Shown piece after piece: positions 9,559 through 18,941 of a stretch of 64,000 nucleotides of DNA; positions within the stretch are counted from its first letter, which is position 1; each line of letters opens with the position of its first letter. Below the pieces are notes generated by a model. That model was not told where the DNA came from, ran no database searches, and worked only from the letters and a program-made list of their open reading frames with translations. The DNA lies in assembly GCA_025057755.1 (NCBI GenBank), contig JANWVC010000008.1, positions 62,001 through 126,000 of the forward strand. The letters are read 5' to 3'. Origin of the DNA: Limisphaera sp. GTDB lineage: Bacteria; Verrucomicrobiota; Verrucomicrobiia; Limisphaerales; Limisphaeraceae. Position numbers and translations under genes: made by a program.

Positions 9559-10032
9559 ATGCGGATAGGCGTCATTTCGGACACACATGGGCACTTCGAT
9601 CCTCGTATTGAGGAGTACTTTGCTGGAGTGGACGCGATATGGCACGCCGGAGACGTGGGACAACTCCAGGTTCTGACGGAGCTGGAACAGATTGCACCCG
9701 TAACAGCGGTTCAGGGCAACAACGACTGGGACCTGCCGTTACGAGAAACGGAACTGGTCGAGGCCAAAGGGTTGCGTTTTCTGCTACAGCACATTGTCAA
9801 CCCGGTCTGCCCGGGGCAGGCAATTTTAGAAAAGATTGTCCGGGGCGAAATTCAAGGCGTTGTATTCGGCCACACTCATCGCCCTTATGAAGGTTGGCAT
9901 CATGGCGTGCTGTTCTTGAATCCAGGTTATGGTGGCCGGCCACGTTTTCACCAACCTCGTAGTGTGGCACTGCTGCAGGTGGCCGACGGGAATTGCCGCG
10001 TGGAGCATTTGTGGCTGGATCAACGGATCTAA
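9559..10032 (+). CDS. YfcE/MJ0936-type metallophosphoesterase
   Basis: 157 residues, full length for this compact family. Metal-binding motifs of the calcineurin-like fold are all visible in order: SDTHGH (Asp8, His10), HAGDVG, GNNDWD and GHTHRP. YfcE-type enzymes hydrolyse phosphodiesters in vitro in the presence of manganese; cellular substrates are poorly known. Same strand as DUF6580, and possibly co-transcribed. The gene ends 149 bases from a convergent minus-strand gene. Confidence 0.88.
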   Translation: MRIGVISDTHGHFDPRIEEYFAGVDAIWHAGDVGQLQVLTELEQIAPVTAVQGNNDWDLPLRETELVEAKGLRFLLQHIVNPVCPGQAILEKIVRGEIQGVVFGHTHRPYEGWHHGVLFLNPGYGGRPRFHQPRSVALLQVADGNCRVEHLWLDQRI

Positions 10033-10180
10033 GCGGCGTCGTGAGACCAGGCGGGTGAGAAGACACAGAGAGGAGCCGAGCCAATTAAGCGCGGCAATTT
10101 TTGGTCTGAGTTTCGCAACATCGAATGATATTTCTGGACGACATGGCTGAATGGCAGCCTTGCGCGCGCCTGACTCCAAC

Positions 10181-11230
10181 TTATAAACGTCCTGCGGCCC
10201 AAGCGTCGTACCGCTCAGCCACACGTCCTGCGTGGACATCGCCACGGTGTACAAGCACGCCCACGCGGTAGGAAATGGACCCGCCTTGGGGCAGCAGAAA
10301 GTGTTTCCCGTTGCGAGATGCTTCCCGTCGTGGCCCAAACGTTCCATAGTCGCGGGTCAACCAGGTGTGGGGATGAGGATTAGAGGGATGACTGAATAGT
10401 GCCAGTCCCTCCGGTTCGGGGGCGCCTCTTTGTGAGAAGTCAACCCATCGGGCCTGTCGATCGTTTGTGCCGACTTGTCCGAACTGTCCTTCGGAATTGG
10501 CCAGTTGAGCCATGCCGTTTGTATTGAATTGGTCGTTCAGGCGCACGTAAGGCCATGCGTAATGGACTGCGTCACTCCGAAATGTCACCGGGCCGTACGC
10601 AGCCGTCAGCGTAAAGGTCAGATCCAGGAAGTACTCCCCGCGCCCCAAGGCAACCACTTCAAGTTGACGCATTTCATTTAAGATGGGGATACGCCCGTGG
10701 TCCATTTCCCAAATGAGGTTCCAGCCCAGAACTCCACGCCCCGGCCGGGCACGCTGGTACGTGAATCGGTCATGACGAATGCGATCCCGAAAGGGTGCGC
10801 GCAGATGAGGAGGGGAGCCCTCACCTGTGTACCAAGCATTGTAAAAATCCGCCACGCGATGCCCGGCCAGTTGGACTCGATCCGCGATCCAGAGCGATCG
10901 ATGATGCGGGTATGGATCGGCCTTCTGGACGGTCATCGAGCGACCGGACGGGCTGAAGATCGGGTAGAAATGTGGCAGGTCCCATTCGCGGCTGTAAACG
11001 TAGCCAAAGGCCGGACGTCCCTCAATGAGAACTGTCAATTCTCCCTGCGCATCGTTGCGTTGGAACGCGATCCGAGTTCGAGATTCGAGCAGGGAACCCG
11101 AATTTTGGCACGCACAGATCAGAATGATTGTCGCGACCGCGGCGGTTGGGATGGTTATTCGCAGGGAACGCATCCCCGTGGAACCAGATGGACCGTACGT
11201 GGTGCGGGCTGCCTTTGTTTCGCTGATCAT
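10181..11230 (-). CDS. DUF6807 (PmoA-like) lipoprotein
   Basis: The ATG at 11230 overlaps the stop of the upstream oxidoreductase as ATGA and has GGAAAAGG just ahead. A later ATG at 11173 would give a more standard lipoprotein signal (MRSLRITIPTAAVATIILI then the ICAC lipobox), so the true start is unsettled. The mature part matches the PmoA-like DUF6807 family: YVYSREWDLPHFYPIFSPSG, PHHRSLWIADR, RFTYQRARPG, and RGEYFLDLTFTLTAAYGPVTF. Despite the name, these proteins are not shown to be methane monooxygenase subunits; they occur with Gfo/Idh proteins in sugar-use loci. Coupling to the upstream TAT-exported Gfo/Idh protein suggests joint extracytoplasmic work. Confidence 0.78.
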   Translation of the reverse strand: MISETKAARTTYGPSGSTGMRSLRITIPTAAVATIILICACQNSGSLLESRTRIAFQRNDAQGELTVLIEGRPAFGYVYSREWDLPHFYPIFSPSGRSMTVQKADPYPHHRSLWIADRVQLAGHRVADFYNAWYTGEGSPPHLRAPFRDRIRHDRFTYQRARPGRGVLGWNLIWEMDHGRIPILNEMRQLEVVALGRGEYFLDLTFTLTAAYGPVTFRSDAVHYAWPYVRLNDQFNTNGMAQLANSEGQFGQVGTNDRQARWVDFSQRGAPEPEGLALFSHPSNPHPHTWLTRDYGTFGPRREASRNGKHFLLPQGGSISYRVGVLVHRGDVHAGRVAERYDAWAAGRL

Positions 11231-12693
11231 ACCTTTTCCGGGTGCTGCCACGGCTTACGGCGTTCTCGCTCGAGATACTGATTGGCCTCGGCATCATCCG
11301 GAAAAATTTCACGCACGGGATCCCAGCGGAGGCGCCGCCCCACCCAGCGAGCAATGTTGCCTAGGTGACAGACCGTCGCGGTGCGGTGCCCAATCTCGAC
11401 GTCTGCATTTGGACGCTGGCGGGTTTTGATGCAGTCGAGCCAGTTTTTCAAATGATCGTCGCTGAACCCGCGGGGACGGCGCCGCAGCAGCTCGATGGCG
11501 AATTCTTCCGGATCCGATTCAACTCGGCCGCGATCGATCCGGAACTGGCCGCGGTCGGTGACGAAAATGGCGCCGAATCCTGGCGGCCGGGGATTGTCAC
11601 TGGGCTCCATGACCACGCCATTGGCGTATTTGAAAAAGACGCGGGCAGCACTGCAAATCTGGTCGCCACGATCCTTGGGCTCCGGTTTCGTGTACACGGG
11701 AGGAATGAGTTTTTCACCTTCAATCCAGATTTCCACCGGGCCGCTGTCGTCCATGCCGAGAGCCATTTGGACCATGTCAAATCCATGCGAGCCCCAACCG
11801 GTCATTTCACCACCGGAGTAAGGTCGGAATGAAAGCCAACCCGGATTGGCTCGCGGAAGGTAGAGATCTTCGTTGTATGGTACCACCGGGGTCGGTCCAC
11901 ACCACATGTCCCAATCCAATCCATCCGGAATTTTTTGCTCGGGCAGAGCACATTCCCAAGGGGTAGGGTAATTCATGTAGAGAACCTTCTGAATCTTGCC
12001 CCAATCGCCGCGACGCAGCGCATGACAGGCTTCAATATCAATCCACATCGACCGTTGCTGACTGCCGACTTGGAACACCCGGTTATATTTCCGGGCTGCT
12101 TGGACGATAAGCCGGCCGTCACGAATGGTGAGCGAAACCGGCTTTTCCGCGTAAACATCTTTTCCAGCTTGGCAGGCGCTGATGCAAATATAAGCCCGCC
12201 AATGTTCGGGCGTGGCAATAATGACTGCGTCAATGTCGGCTCGATCCAGCAACCGACGAAAATCCTGGTAAGCGTCTCCTCCATGCTCCCGAGTGACCGC
12301 TTGGGCTCGGGGAAGATTGACATCGGCCACAGCGACCAGACGCGCTTCTGGAAGGCGGAGCAGTCCACGTAACAAGTATCCCGCTTGACGGCCCATGCCA
12401 ATAATCCCCACGGCGATCTGTTCATTAGCGCCGGGCTGACCCGTTGCCCCCAACACCCTTGGGGAGAGGATCTGAGGAGCCGCCCAAATCGAAGCAGCCG
12501 CGGCGGCACTATGACGCAAAAAGGCCCTGCGGGAGAGCGTCTTTAGGCCTATGGACCTCAGAGAATCGTGCGCCTGGATATTTGGTTCACGGTTTGCAAC
12601 CTGAGACAAGGGAAGCGTCCGAGTGACCAAACCGGTGGGGGATCTATGCCCCAGCGATTCTTGGATGTGAATTTGGCTGGAATGGTTTGACAT
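11227..12693 (-). CDS. TAT-exported Gfo/Idh/MocA family oxidoreductase
   Basis: 488 residues from the ATG at 12693, which has AAGGAGAG upstream; the frame continues to 12894 without good start context. A twin-arginine motif SRRAFLRHSAAAAAS near residue 55 follows an unusually long leader. The Rossmann motif VGIIGMGRQAG, ATPEHWR and the catalytic-lysine motif YAEKPVS are typical. DWDMWCGP and the GWGSHGFDMVQMALG segment mark the periplasmic Verrucomicrobia/Planctomycetes subgroup. Members oxidise or reduce sugars with a tightly held NAD(P); this substrate is unknown. The stop overlaps the DUF6807 lipoprotein start (ATGA), so the two are probably co-translated. Confidence 0.85.
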   Translation of the reverse strand: MSNHSSQIHIQESLGHRSPTGLVTRTLPLSQVANREPNIQAHDSLRSIGLKTLSRRAFLRHSAAAAASIWAAPQILSPRVLGATGQPGANEQIAVGIIGMGRQAGYLLRGLLRLPEARLVAVADVNLPRAQAVTREHGGDAYQDFRRLLDRADIDAVIIATPEHWRAYICISACQAGKDVYAEKPVSLTIRDGRLIVQAARKYNRVFQVGSQQRSMWIDIEACHALRRGDWGKIQKVLYMNYPTPWECALPEQKIPDGLDWDMWCGPTPVVPYNEDLYLPRANPGWLSFRPYSGGEMTGWGSHGFDMVQMALGMDDSGPVEIWIEGEKLIPPVYTKPEPKDRGDQICSAARVFFKYANGVVMEPSDNPRPPGFGAIFVTDRGQFRIDRGRVESDPEEFAIELLRRRPRGFSDDHLKNWLDCIKTRQRPNADVEIGHRTATVCHLGNIARWVGRRLRWDPVREIFPDDAEANQYLERERRKPWQHPEKV

Positions 12694-13630
12694 AAGCCAC
12701 TCTCCTTCAGATAGCATGCTGTCCTCAGTTGCGCATGGCCAGAGGAAACTTTGCCGCCTGCCCAAGTTTCTCACAGGGTCGGAGAAGACTGGCTGACCCG
12801 ATCCGATTCCGAGGGCGCGCAGAAACGAAATCATTGAAGGAAATGACCTCAGGGCGGCCGGGCAGGGCAACGGACATTGAGCCCTCGAACCCATTCGGAA
12901 TCAGAGACAGAATACCATGCTCGGTTTCTCTCAACAATCCACGAAGAATCCGGACGTGTAAATCATGTGGCTTCGCAGTTGTTCACGTCATTTGGCCCAT
13001 GGGTTTTTGAGACCGTCTGCCCTTGGTCGCGCGCTGGGATTCGGGGCACTTGAGAGGAAAGCCCCCATGCGAGAGGCCACGGCTCAATCACAGGATGCGG
13101 CTGGCGTTGTTGGCGCAAATTGCAGGGGACAGTTGGCGAGGGAAAAAGTGCCCGTGTTCTTAGCCTGTCGGTTCAAGGCTCGGAAGGTCGTGGGACCTGA
13201 AGGCAGTTCAAATCCAGGAAGGAACACATCGGCTCAGGCGATGTTGACACCACAAATTGGGGTCTTGGGTAGCCAAAGGAGGTTAAGCAGGTGATGGAAT
13301 GCCCCGCCATTGGGGGACACGGCGTGGGCGGATGCTCGCGTCGGATGGGGTGCACATGCCTTCGCAGTTCGAGGTTTGAGACCTCGTTTGGCACCCTTGC
13401 TTTGGATCACGCAAGACTTGCAGCAGTGGCTGATTATAGCGAGGGGAAAATTATCTGCATCGTGGACGGGTTGGCTTTCGCCCCGCCACCGGTGACGAAG
13501 GATTCCTGAAAAACCTTTTGCCAAACCCGTCATCGGGCTTACTTAACGATCAGACGATCGGGAGTGATGCGGTTACTCTGGAAGCAGAGTCGCAGGGATC
13601 GCTCCCAGCGCGAGCCCTCACTGTGGCCAT
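12694..13630. other. Long intergenic gap without recognised gene
   Basis: About 940 bases between divergent genes. Small frames on both strands lack family similarity and ribosome sites. Promoters for 12693 (minus) and 13631 (plus) must lie at the edges. No repeat, tRNA-like cloverleaf or CRISPR unit was seen. Confidence 0.45.
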
Positions 13631-14002
13631 ATGAAGCCGTGTTGGGATAAATTAAAACGAGTGGCTTTGGAAGAGGTTGAGGCCACTTTGGAAGCATTGC
13701 CCGAGCCATTGCGTCGGCGGGCGCGGTCCGTGGCTGTTACCTTTGAGCGACGTCCCGGCCGCTTGCTCCAGGCTGAGGGTTACGCACCCGATACACTCGG
13801 CATGTTTTCTGGTGCCACTTTCTTGGACGAGGGCCTTGTTCCTTTGCCCCCTCAGATCTTCTTGTTTTTATTGAATCTTTGGGAATTTGCTGATGGCGAT
13901 GAGGATGTTTATCGGCAAGAAGTTCGAACCACCTACCTGCACGAACTGGGGCATTACCTAGGGCTTAGCGAGGAGGAGCTCACCGACCGGGGACTTGAGT
14001 GA
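13631..14002 (+). CDS. Minimal zincin metallopeptidase family protein
   Basis: 123 residues, the usual size for the compact zincin-like family (PF06262 type). The zinc motif is in TTYLHELGHYLGLSEEEL (HExxH); the family's conserved ending around DRGLE is also present, and FERRPGRLL and LGMFSG fit the N-terminal half. These cytosolic proteins are predicted metalloproteases; peptidase activity has rarely been shown. The 3' end is convergent with the Gfo/Idh gene ending at 14257. Confidence 0.85.
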   Translation: MKPCWDKLKRVALEEVEATLEALPEPLRRRARSVAVTFERRPGRLLQAEGYAPDTLGMFSGATFLDEGLVPLPPQIFLFLLNLWEFADGDEDVYRQEVRTTYLHELGHYLGLSEEELTDRGLE

Positions 14003-14256
14003 ATGCATGAGCATCAAACGCGCTTTGGGTTGCGCGCAGATGAAATTGCTAACCCCGGACGCTCCCCAGAGCCTTTTGGCCGCTGCGCAGGATGCGAGTC
14101 CCCTATCAACTCTGGCCGGGCCAGCGCGGACTCCGGCCGGGGCATTGATGAACCCCCAGTCGACCAATGACGACGGTGGGTCACAGCCCGCACATGCTCT
14201 CTTTACCGGCCAGGTCGGATTTTTCAATCGTGCTTTCGGCGAAACTGCAGACAGCT

Positions 14257-15726
14257 TCAGCTCAGTCGCCAAGGAGGTCGAAGCTCGCGGGAGAGAAGCT
14301 TGCTGGCTGTGGGATCGCCCAGGATGATCTCGCGATTGGGATCCCAACGAATCTTCCGGCCCAACAAAAGAGCAATCAGGCCCAAGTGGCCGGGCACAGC
14401 CGAACGATGCGCCACTTCGACAGGGGTGATCGTCGGTTTGCGCGACTTGATGCAATCGAGGAAATTTCGGAAATGGCCGGGGGACTCGTAGAGCTGAATC
14501 TTCCGAACGTCGTCTGGCAATGAGCGCCGGTCGTTCCACTCGGGATTCGACGATTCAAAGGCGTTGTTGCGATTGACCCAAACCCAGCCGTCGGTACCGA
14601 TCCACTTCGTACCTTGACGGATGTCGTCATGTCCTCCGGCGATGACGACCTCGATATCCCCCGGGTAGCGGGCAGTCAGGCGGTATCTTGTGCAGGTATT
14701 CCAGATGGCCTTGGCGGGGGGAAACTCGCCGACGCCTTCAATTTCCAAGGGACCAATTCGGTCGTCATTGCCGAGACCCCAATGCGCAATATCGCAATGG
14801 TGACCGATCCAGTCCAGAAGTTGGCCGCCTCCAACGTTGTAGTTCCAGCGCCAATTCATGTGGACGCGGACTTCAATGTATGGTTCCATCTGAGAAGGCC
14901 CCAGCCACATGTCCCAATCCAGGTCGGGTGGAGGCGTCGACACGGCCGCTTCCCAAGCTGCTGTGCCAGGCACCACCTCTGCGGGATTCTTGGGGGCTCC
15001 GGGCACACGCGCCATCTTTTCTTGAAAAGCCGGCAAGGTCCGCGCGAAATCGTGGTGACCTGCGGGCAAACCCACTTCGATTCGCCGAATTTTGCCAATC
15101 AATCCATTGCGCACAATTTCACAAGCATACCTGAAGTGACGCTCGGATCGTTGCCAGGAACCCGTCTGCCAAATGCGTCCATACTGGCGAACGGCGCGTA
15201 CAATAGCCTGTTGTTCAACCAAGGTGCGAGCGAGAGGTTTTTCCCCATAGATATCTTTGCCTTGACGCGCGGCCTCCACGGACATGACACCATGCCAGTT
15301 GTCAGGCACTGCCAGCATGACTGCATCGATATCTTTGCGCGCAAACAATTCGCGATAGTCGGTATAAGCCTTGCAGTCTTGATTGCCATAGTGTCGGTTG
15401 ATGGTATCCACAGCCGCTTGGAGTCGGCCTTTGTGGACCTCGCACGCGGCAACAACTTGACAGTCTTTCTCCACGAGCAGTCCGCGCGTATTGCTCGGGC
15501 CTTGCATGCCCCATCCAACTACACCTACCGTGATTCGTTCGGATGGAGCAGGCCGGCCGGCCCCGCCGAGGGCGCTGGCCGGTATGAGGGTTGGAAACGC
15601 TACGGCTGCAGCAGCCGTAGAAAGGAACTGACGTCGACTGATCCCGTGAGGTTGATGCCTCTTGCTGTTCATACCATCTGCAAGTCTGTTGTGGAATTGG
15701 CCGTTTGTCACGTCATGTTTTGACAT
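14257..15726 (-). CDS. TAT-exported Gfo/Idh/MocA family oxidoreductase
   Basis: 489 residues from the ATG at 15726, which overlaps the end of the upstream YfhO-like gene by 14 bases; an ATG at 15672 is an alternative. Twin-arginine signal ISRRQFLSTAAAAVAFPTLI. Rossmann motif VGVVGWGMQGPSN, AVPDNWHGVMSVEAA, catalytic-lysine motif YGEKPLA. DWDMWLGPSQMEPY and LLDWIGHHCDIAHWGLG place it in the same exported subgroup as the 11227-12693 protein, although the two are clearly diverged. Substrate unknown; extracytoplasmic sugar or polyol chemistry is likely. Downstream position after a YfhO-like membrane protein suggests an envelope-glycan setting. Confidence 0.85.
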   Translation of the reverse strand: MSKHDVTNGQFHNRLADGMNSKRHQPHGISRRQFLSTAAAAVAFPTLIPASALGGAGRPAPSERITVGVVGWGMQGPSNTRGLLVEKDCQVVAACEVHKGRLQAAVDTINRHYGNQDCKAYTDYRELFARKDIDAVMLAVPDNWHGVMSVEAARQGKDIYGEKPLARTLVEQQAIVRAVRQYGRIWQTGSWQRSERHFRYACEIVRNGLIGKIRRIEVGLPAGHHDFARTLPAFQEKMARVPGAPKNPAEVVPGTAAWEAAVSTPPPDLDWDMWLGPSQMEPYIEVRVHMNWRWNYNVGGGQLLDWIGHHCDIAHWGLGNDDRIGPLEIEGVGEFPPAKAIWNTCTRYRLTARYPGDIEVVIAGGHDDIRQGTKWIGTDGWVWVNRNNAFESSNPEWNDRRSLPDDVRKIQLYESPGHFRNFLDCIKSRKPTITPVEVAHRSAVPGHLGLIALLLGRKIRWDPNREIILGDPTASKLLSRELRPPWRLS

Positions 15727-18415
15727 GACCTGGATTGATGGCTCCGGTCCGCACTTTCCAAAGCAGAATGAGGGCCAGTCCGATGCCAACTAGACTTACA
15801 TAGAGAGGCCCGGCAGGCGGCTGATACTGAAACTCAACCCGGTGCTCGCCGGGCTCTAGGTAGACCCCGCGGACCACGCCATTGCAGCGAAGTATTCGGG
15901 CTGGCTGGCCGCCAATGGTAGCTTTCCAGTGAGGATCGAACTTGTCATTAAGGCACAAGACGGCCGGTCGTTTCACTTTGGCATGCAATACCACTAGCTT
16001 GGGTTCATAATGCTCGAAGGTGACGGTGCCGCACGGTTCCCCTGGAAACGGCTCAGGCGGCAGCAGTATCGGATCCGATACCAGAACCGTCCGATGTGGA
16101 TCAAAATCGGGATCGGGCAACCTTCTCCATACGTCCGATTCGTTGGTCAAGACCTCCCACCGACTGTGTAGAGCTACTTTGGGCAAAGCGCCTAGGAACT
16201 CCACCAAAGCAAATGGCCCGTTCTCATTGGTGCGAATGAACCACGGACCTTCCGGTCCTTTCGGCTGCAGCTCGAAGGCCATCAGCTGCCGAAATCGCCG
16301 TCGTTCCGGGTCAATCTGTTGATTCAGCGCCTCCGCCATCCCGGCTGCGCCGAACAGGTACCGGGTGCTGGTTAATTCCCAGCGCCGCAGAATTCGCTGA
16401 GCCCAATTCGTCAGATTCTCGCCCGGCTCCGGCCGGCGGGTCAGCGCAGATTCAAATTCCTCCACCTCCCGCGGAACCCGCGGCATTTGCACAATGTCGG
16501 GCGACTGGATGTTGAGATAGGGGAATTGATGTTGCATCCACTCCCCACGGTAAAGCTGGGCCAGTACCGCATAGCGCGGTGGCAAAAACGGCTCAGCGAT
16601 GGACACTCGATGCTCCCAGGGCCGCTGTTGCAACAGCTCAAATACGGGATTCGCTGTCACCTCTATCAACCGTTCCCGCCAGTTGTAAGTGACAACCCAG
16701 GGTCGATTTGCGGGCGCGAGATCCCATACAACCACTGCACATGCCAGCGCAGCACCTGTCGCCGCCCTCGATCCTCGGAACCGGCCCGTCACGGCTAAGC
16801 CCATCCAACCTAGCGTCAGACCGAGGAAAAACACGGTCCGTCCCACGCGGTTGATGCTGAAAGCCGCCTGGCCCCGTGCTCGAGCCGCAGCGGCCGCCAC
16901 ATCCTCTTGCGCCCCGTGTGCGCGCATCTCTAAGAGATGCATCTCTGTCAGATGCGCTTCTAAGCGCGGTCGGGCTTGGGCGTAGAAAAACCAAGCGAAG
17001 ATCCCCAAAGCAAATGCAAGCGCACTGCCGATCAGCCACTGTCTTTCCCAGGTCGTGCGCCGCTGCCCCGAAGATTGTTCCCTGGATCGCAGATCCATTG
17101 CGATTAGGCCCGGTTGCATCCATCCGCGCCACAGACTTTGCAAGCCGTGACCAGCCAGGATCAGCAGGGCCCACTCCAAAATGTGCATGAACTTGGCAGG
17201 GTTGCGGATCGCAGATGCGTAGGGCATGGCATAAAAGAATTGATAAAAGGGAGCGAAGCGGCCGAACATCAAGAGCGCCGCTCCAATGGCGACAACAAGC
17301 CAAAAGAGCACGACGCGGCGCTCCGAAGGGTCAAAGACAGAGCGTTCCCGCCGAAAAAGTTGGCTAACCACCCAGGCCACTAAGACCCAGACCATTTGCC
17401 CGGCATAACCGCTGCCCATGCCATACCGAAAAAACCCTGGTGGAGGCGTTCCTTGTCGGTCGCTTTCCAAGTACGAATCCCACGCAGGATCACTACCGCC
17501 TCGGCCCCAATAATCTCCGCCACCAGGCGTATCCATGCGATAGCCAAACAGCCCTGGAACGAGCAGACTGAAAAACTCAACTTTCGGCAAACTCCACTGT
17601 GTAGCCCATGCCCAACGCGCCTCTGCCGAAAGGTGCTGCTGCTCCGTTTGAATCACACCTCGGATTTGCGTGGCCAGCAACGTGTTGATCGTAGAAGCAG
17701 CAATCAAACCTGCACAGATGGCCACCAACGCTAACTCCCCCGCTGCTCTGCTCAGACGTACCGGCCATGCCCCAGTTCCTTGGACGGCCTGGAACACCAC
17801 AAATGCGCCAATCACCAAGCTAAAAAGCGCGCCAATATCGTACGCTTCCACGACCCCAAGACCTACTGCAAATCCGGCCAGTGCCTTGCGCAGCCAGGGG
17901 CGCGGGGCATCGGGCCGCGCCAACGCGGCCAGCGCAAGAAAATTGCAGCCAAAGGCAATGGGTTGCGCGCAAACTCCCCAGCAGGCCGTCGCAAAAAAGT
18001 CGCCATTCAATGTTGTCAAAAGGCCCAGAAGCACGGCCACCCACGGGGACCATCGCATCTGACGTGCCCACACCCATGCTGCCCAACCCACAAACAAGAG
18101 GGCAAACACCGCATAGATCTTGCAGAATGTCAGCGTGCTGGTAATCAGTCGAAGCAGTGTGGTGATCCCGGGCGAGGCTGCTGGCGCTCCGTAACCTAGC
18201 CAGTTCAGATCATGCCAGTAACCGGTCAACGTTTTCCATGCTGACGCATGATCTGCCTCCATGGCTCCATACGGAGCATCATTGGAAAACAACACGCGGT
18301 CTGGCTGGAAATTATCCCAGAAAAGCATGCCTAGAGCAGCCAAAACTACCACGACCCCAACGAGGGTCGCCCGACGACGCTCTTGCGCCGAGCCAGCTCC
18401 TGATTGACTTTGCAT
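15713..18415 (-). CDS. Large YfhO-like multi-pass membrane protein
   Basis: 900 residues from the ATG at 18415; the frame is open to 18547, but the first helix VGVVVVLAALGMLFW follows naturally from 18415. It has an external-loop motif LFSNDAPYG after helix 1, then about a dozen membrane segments, a soluble beta-rich region from about residue 590 and a final helix near the C-terminus. The ending NDKFDPHWKATIGG and EPGEHRVEFQYQPP is characteristic of YfhO/GT-C-like proteins. YfhO is linked to glycosylation of lipoteichoic acid in Gram-positives; in Verrucomicrobia the role is unknown, and glycan transfer is only an inference. A TAT oxidoreductase gene overlaps its 3' end. Confidence 0.75.
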   Translation of the reverse strand: MQSQSGAGSAQERRRATLVGVVVVLAALGMLFWDNFQPDRVLFSNDAPYGAMEADHASAWKTLTGYWHDLNWLGYGAPAASPGITTLLRLITSTLTFCKIYAVFALLFVGWAAWVWARQMRWSPWVAVLLGLLTTLNGDFFATACWGVCAQPIAFGCNFLALAALARPDAPRPWLRKALAGFAVGLGVVEAYDIGALFSLVIGAFVVFQAVQGTGAWPVRLSRAAGELALVAICAGLIAASTINTLLATQIRGVIQTEQQHLSAEARWAWATQWSLPKVEFFSLLVPGLFGYRMDTPGGGDYWGRGGSDPAWDSYLESDRQGTPPPGFFRYGMGSGYAGQMVWVLVAWVVSQLFRRERSVFDPSERRVVLFWLVVAIGAALLMFGRFAPFYQFFYAMPYASAIRNPAKFMHILEWALLILAGHGLQSLWRGWMQPGLIAMDLRSREQSSGQRRTTWERQWLIGSALAFALGIFAWFFYAQARPRLEAHLTEMHLLEMRAHGAQEDVAAAAARARGQAAFSINRVGRTVFFLGLTLGWMGLAVTGRFRGSRAATGAALACAVVVWDLAPANRPWVVTYNWRERLIEVTANPVFELLQQRPWEHRVSIAEPFLPPRYAVLAQLYRGEWMQHQFPYLNIQSPDIVQMPRVPREVEEFESALTRRPEPGENLTNWAQRILRRWELTSTRYLFGAAGMAEALNQQIDPERRRFRQLMAFELQPKGPEGPWFIRTNENGPFALVEFLGALPKVALHSRWEVLTNESDVWRRLPDPDFDPHRTVLVSDPILLPPEPFPGEPCGTVTFEHYEPKLVVLHAKVKRPAVLCLNDKFDPHWKATIGGQPARILRCNGVVRGVYLEPGEHRVEFQYQPPAGPLYVSLVGIGLALILLWKVRTGAINPGHVKT

Positions 18416-18941
18416 AGCTTGGGTCGAGCATAAGCGCCCACTCGGCCCAGCCAAGGCCAAATGCCGACGCGCTTGGCAACAGGGTTTGTAACCCAGGACA
18501 GGAAACATCTGTAGCGTACGTTCTAGGATGAAAGGGCGGTCCAGCAAACGAGACTACTCAGACAAATAGGCAGAATGGCCAGAGCGACCCGCGACCCATC
18601 CCGAGGAAGCCACCTGCGGCCTGCTCGTGGAAGGACGCTCCTTTCCAATTGGGTCCTCGTGAACAGGCTGTTGTCCTGTATCTACACATCCGCTTTTCAT
18701 GCAATTGGCTGCACTTTGCCAGTGTCGACGTTTCGAATTAAAAGGTGCGCTATCCACTCATTGCAACCGCCTGCGAGAGTCAGGTTGAACGTTTCGGGCT
18801 AAGCGCCGAGGTGGACAACTTTCTTAAGGCGAAGGAGCCGGGATCGCTGCTCGAAGGCGATCGCCGTTGACAACGCAGTTTCTCTGCTGGGTAGATTCGG
18901 TCAACGGGAAATGAGTCGTACCGTTAAAAGGAACTGCGTCT
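18416..18941. other. Divergent intergenic region
   Basis: About 525 bases between the YfhO-like gene (minus) and the methyltransferase (plus), holding both promoters. TTGACA at 18867-18872 could be a -35 element, with TAGATT at 18892 as a poor, 19-base-spaced -10. The right end has a ribosome-site hairpin described separately. No gene seen. Confidence 0.4.
18873..18939 (+). promoter_or_regulatory. Inverted repeat covering the ribosome-binding site of the methyltransferase gene
   Basis: ACGCAGTTTCT (18873-18883) can pair with AGGAACTGCGT (18929-18939): 11 pairs including one T-G. The right arm includes most of the AAAAGGA Shine-Dalgarno-like sequence, and the ATG is at 18942. Closing the stem would hide the ribosome site. 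Function is inferred only; the 45-base loop is long, and transcription might start inside it. Confidence 0.35.

Noticed and set aside
14257-15726. Recent duplication of the two exported Gfo/Idh genes
   Set aside because: They share the fold and the DWDMW motif but little continuous identity, so they are old paralogues.
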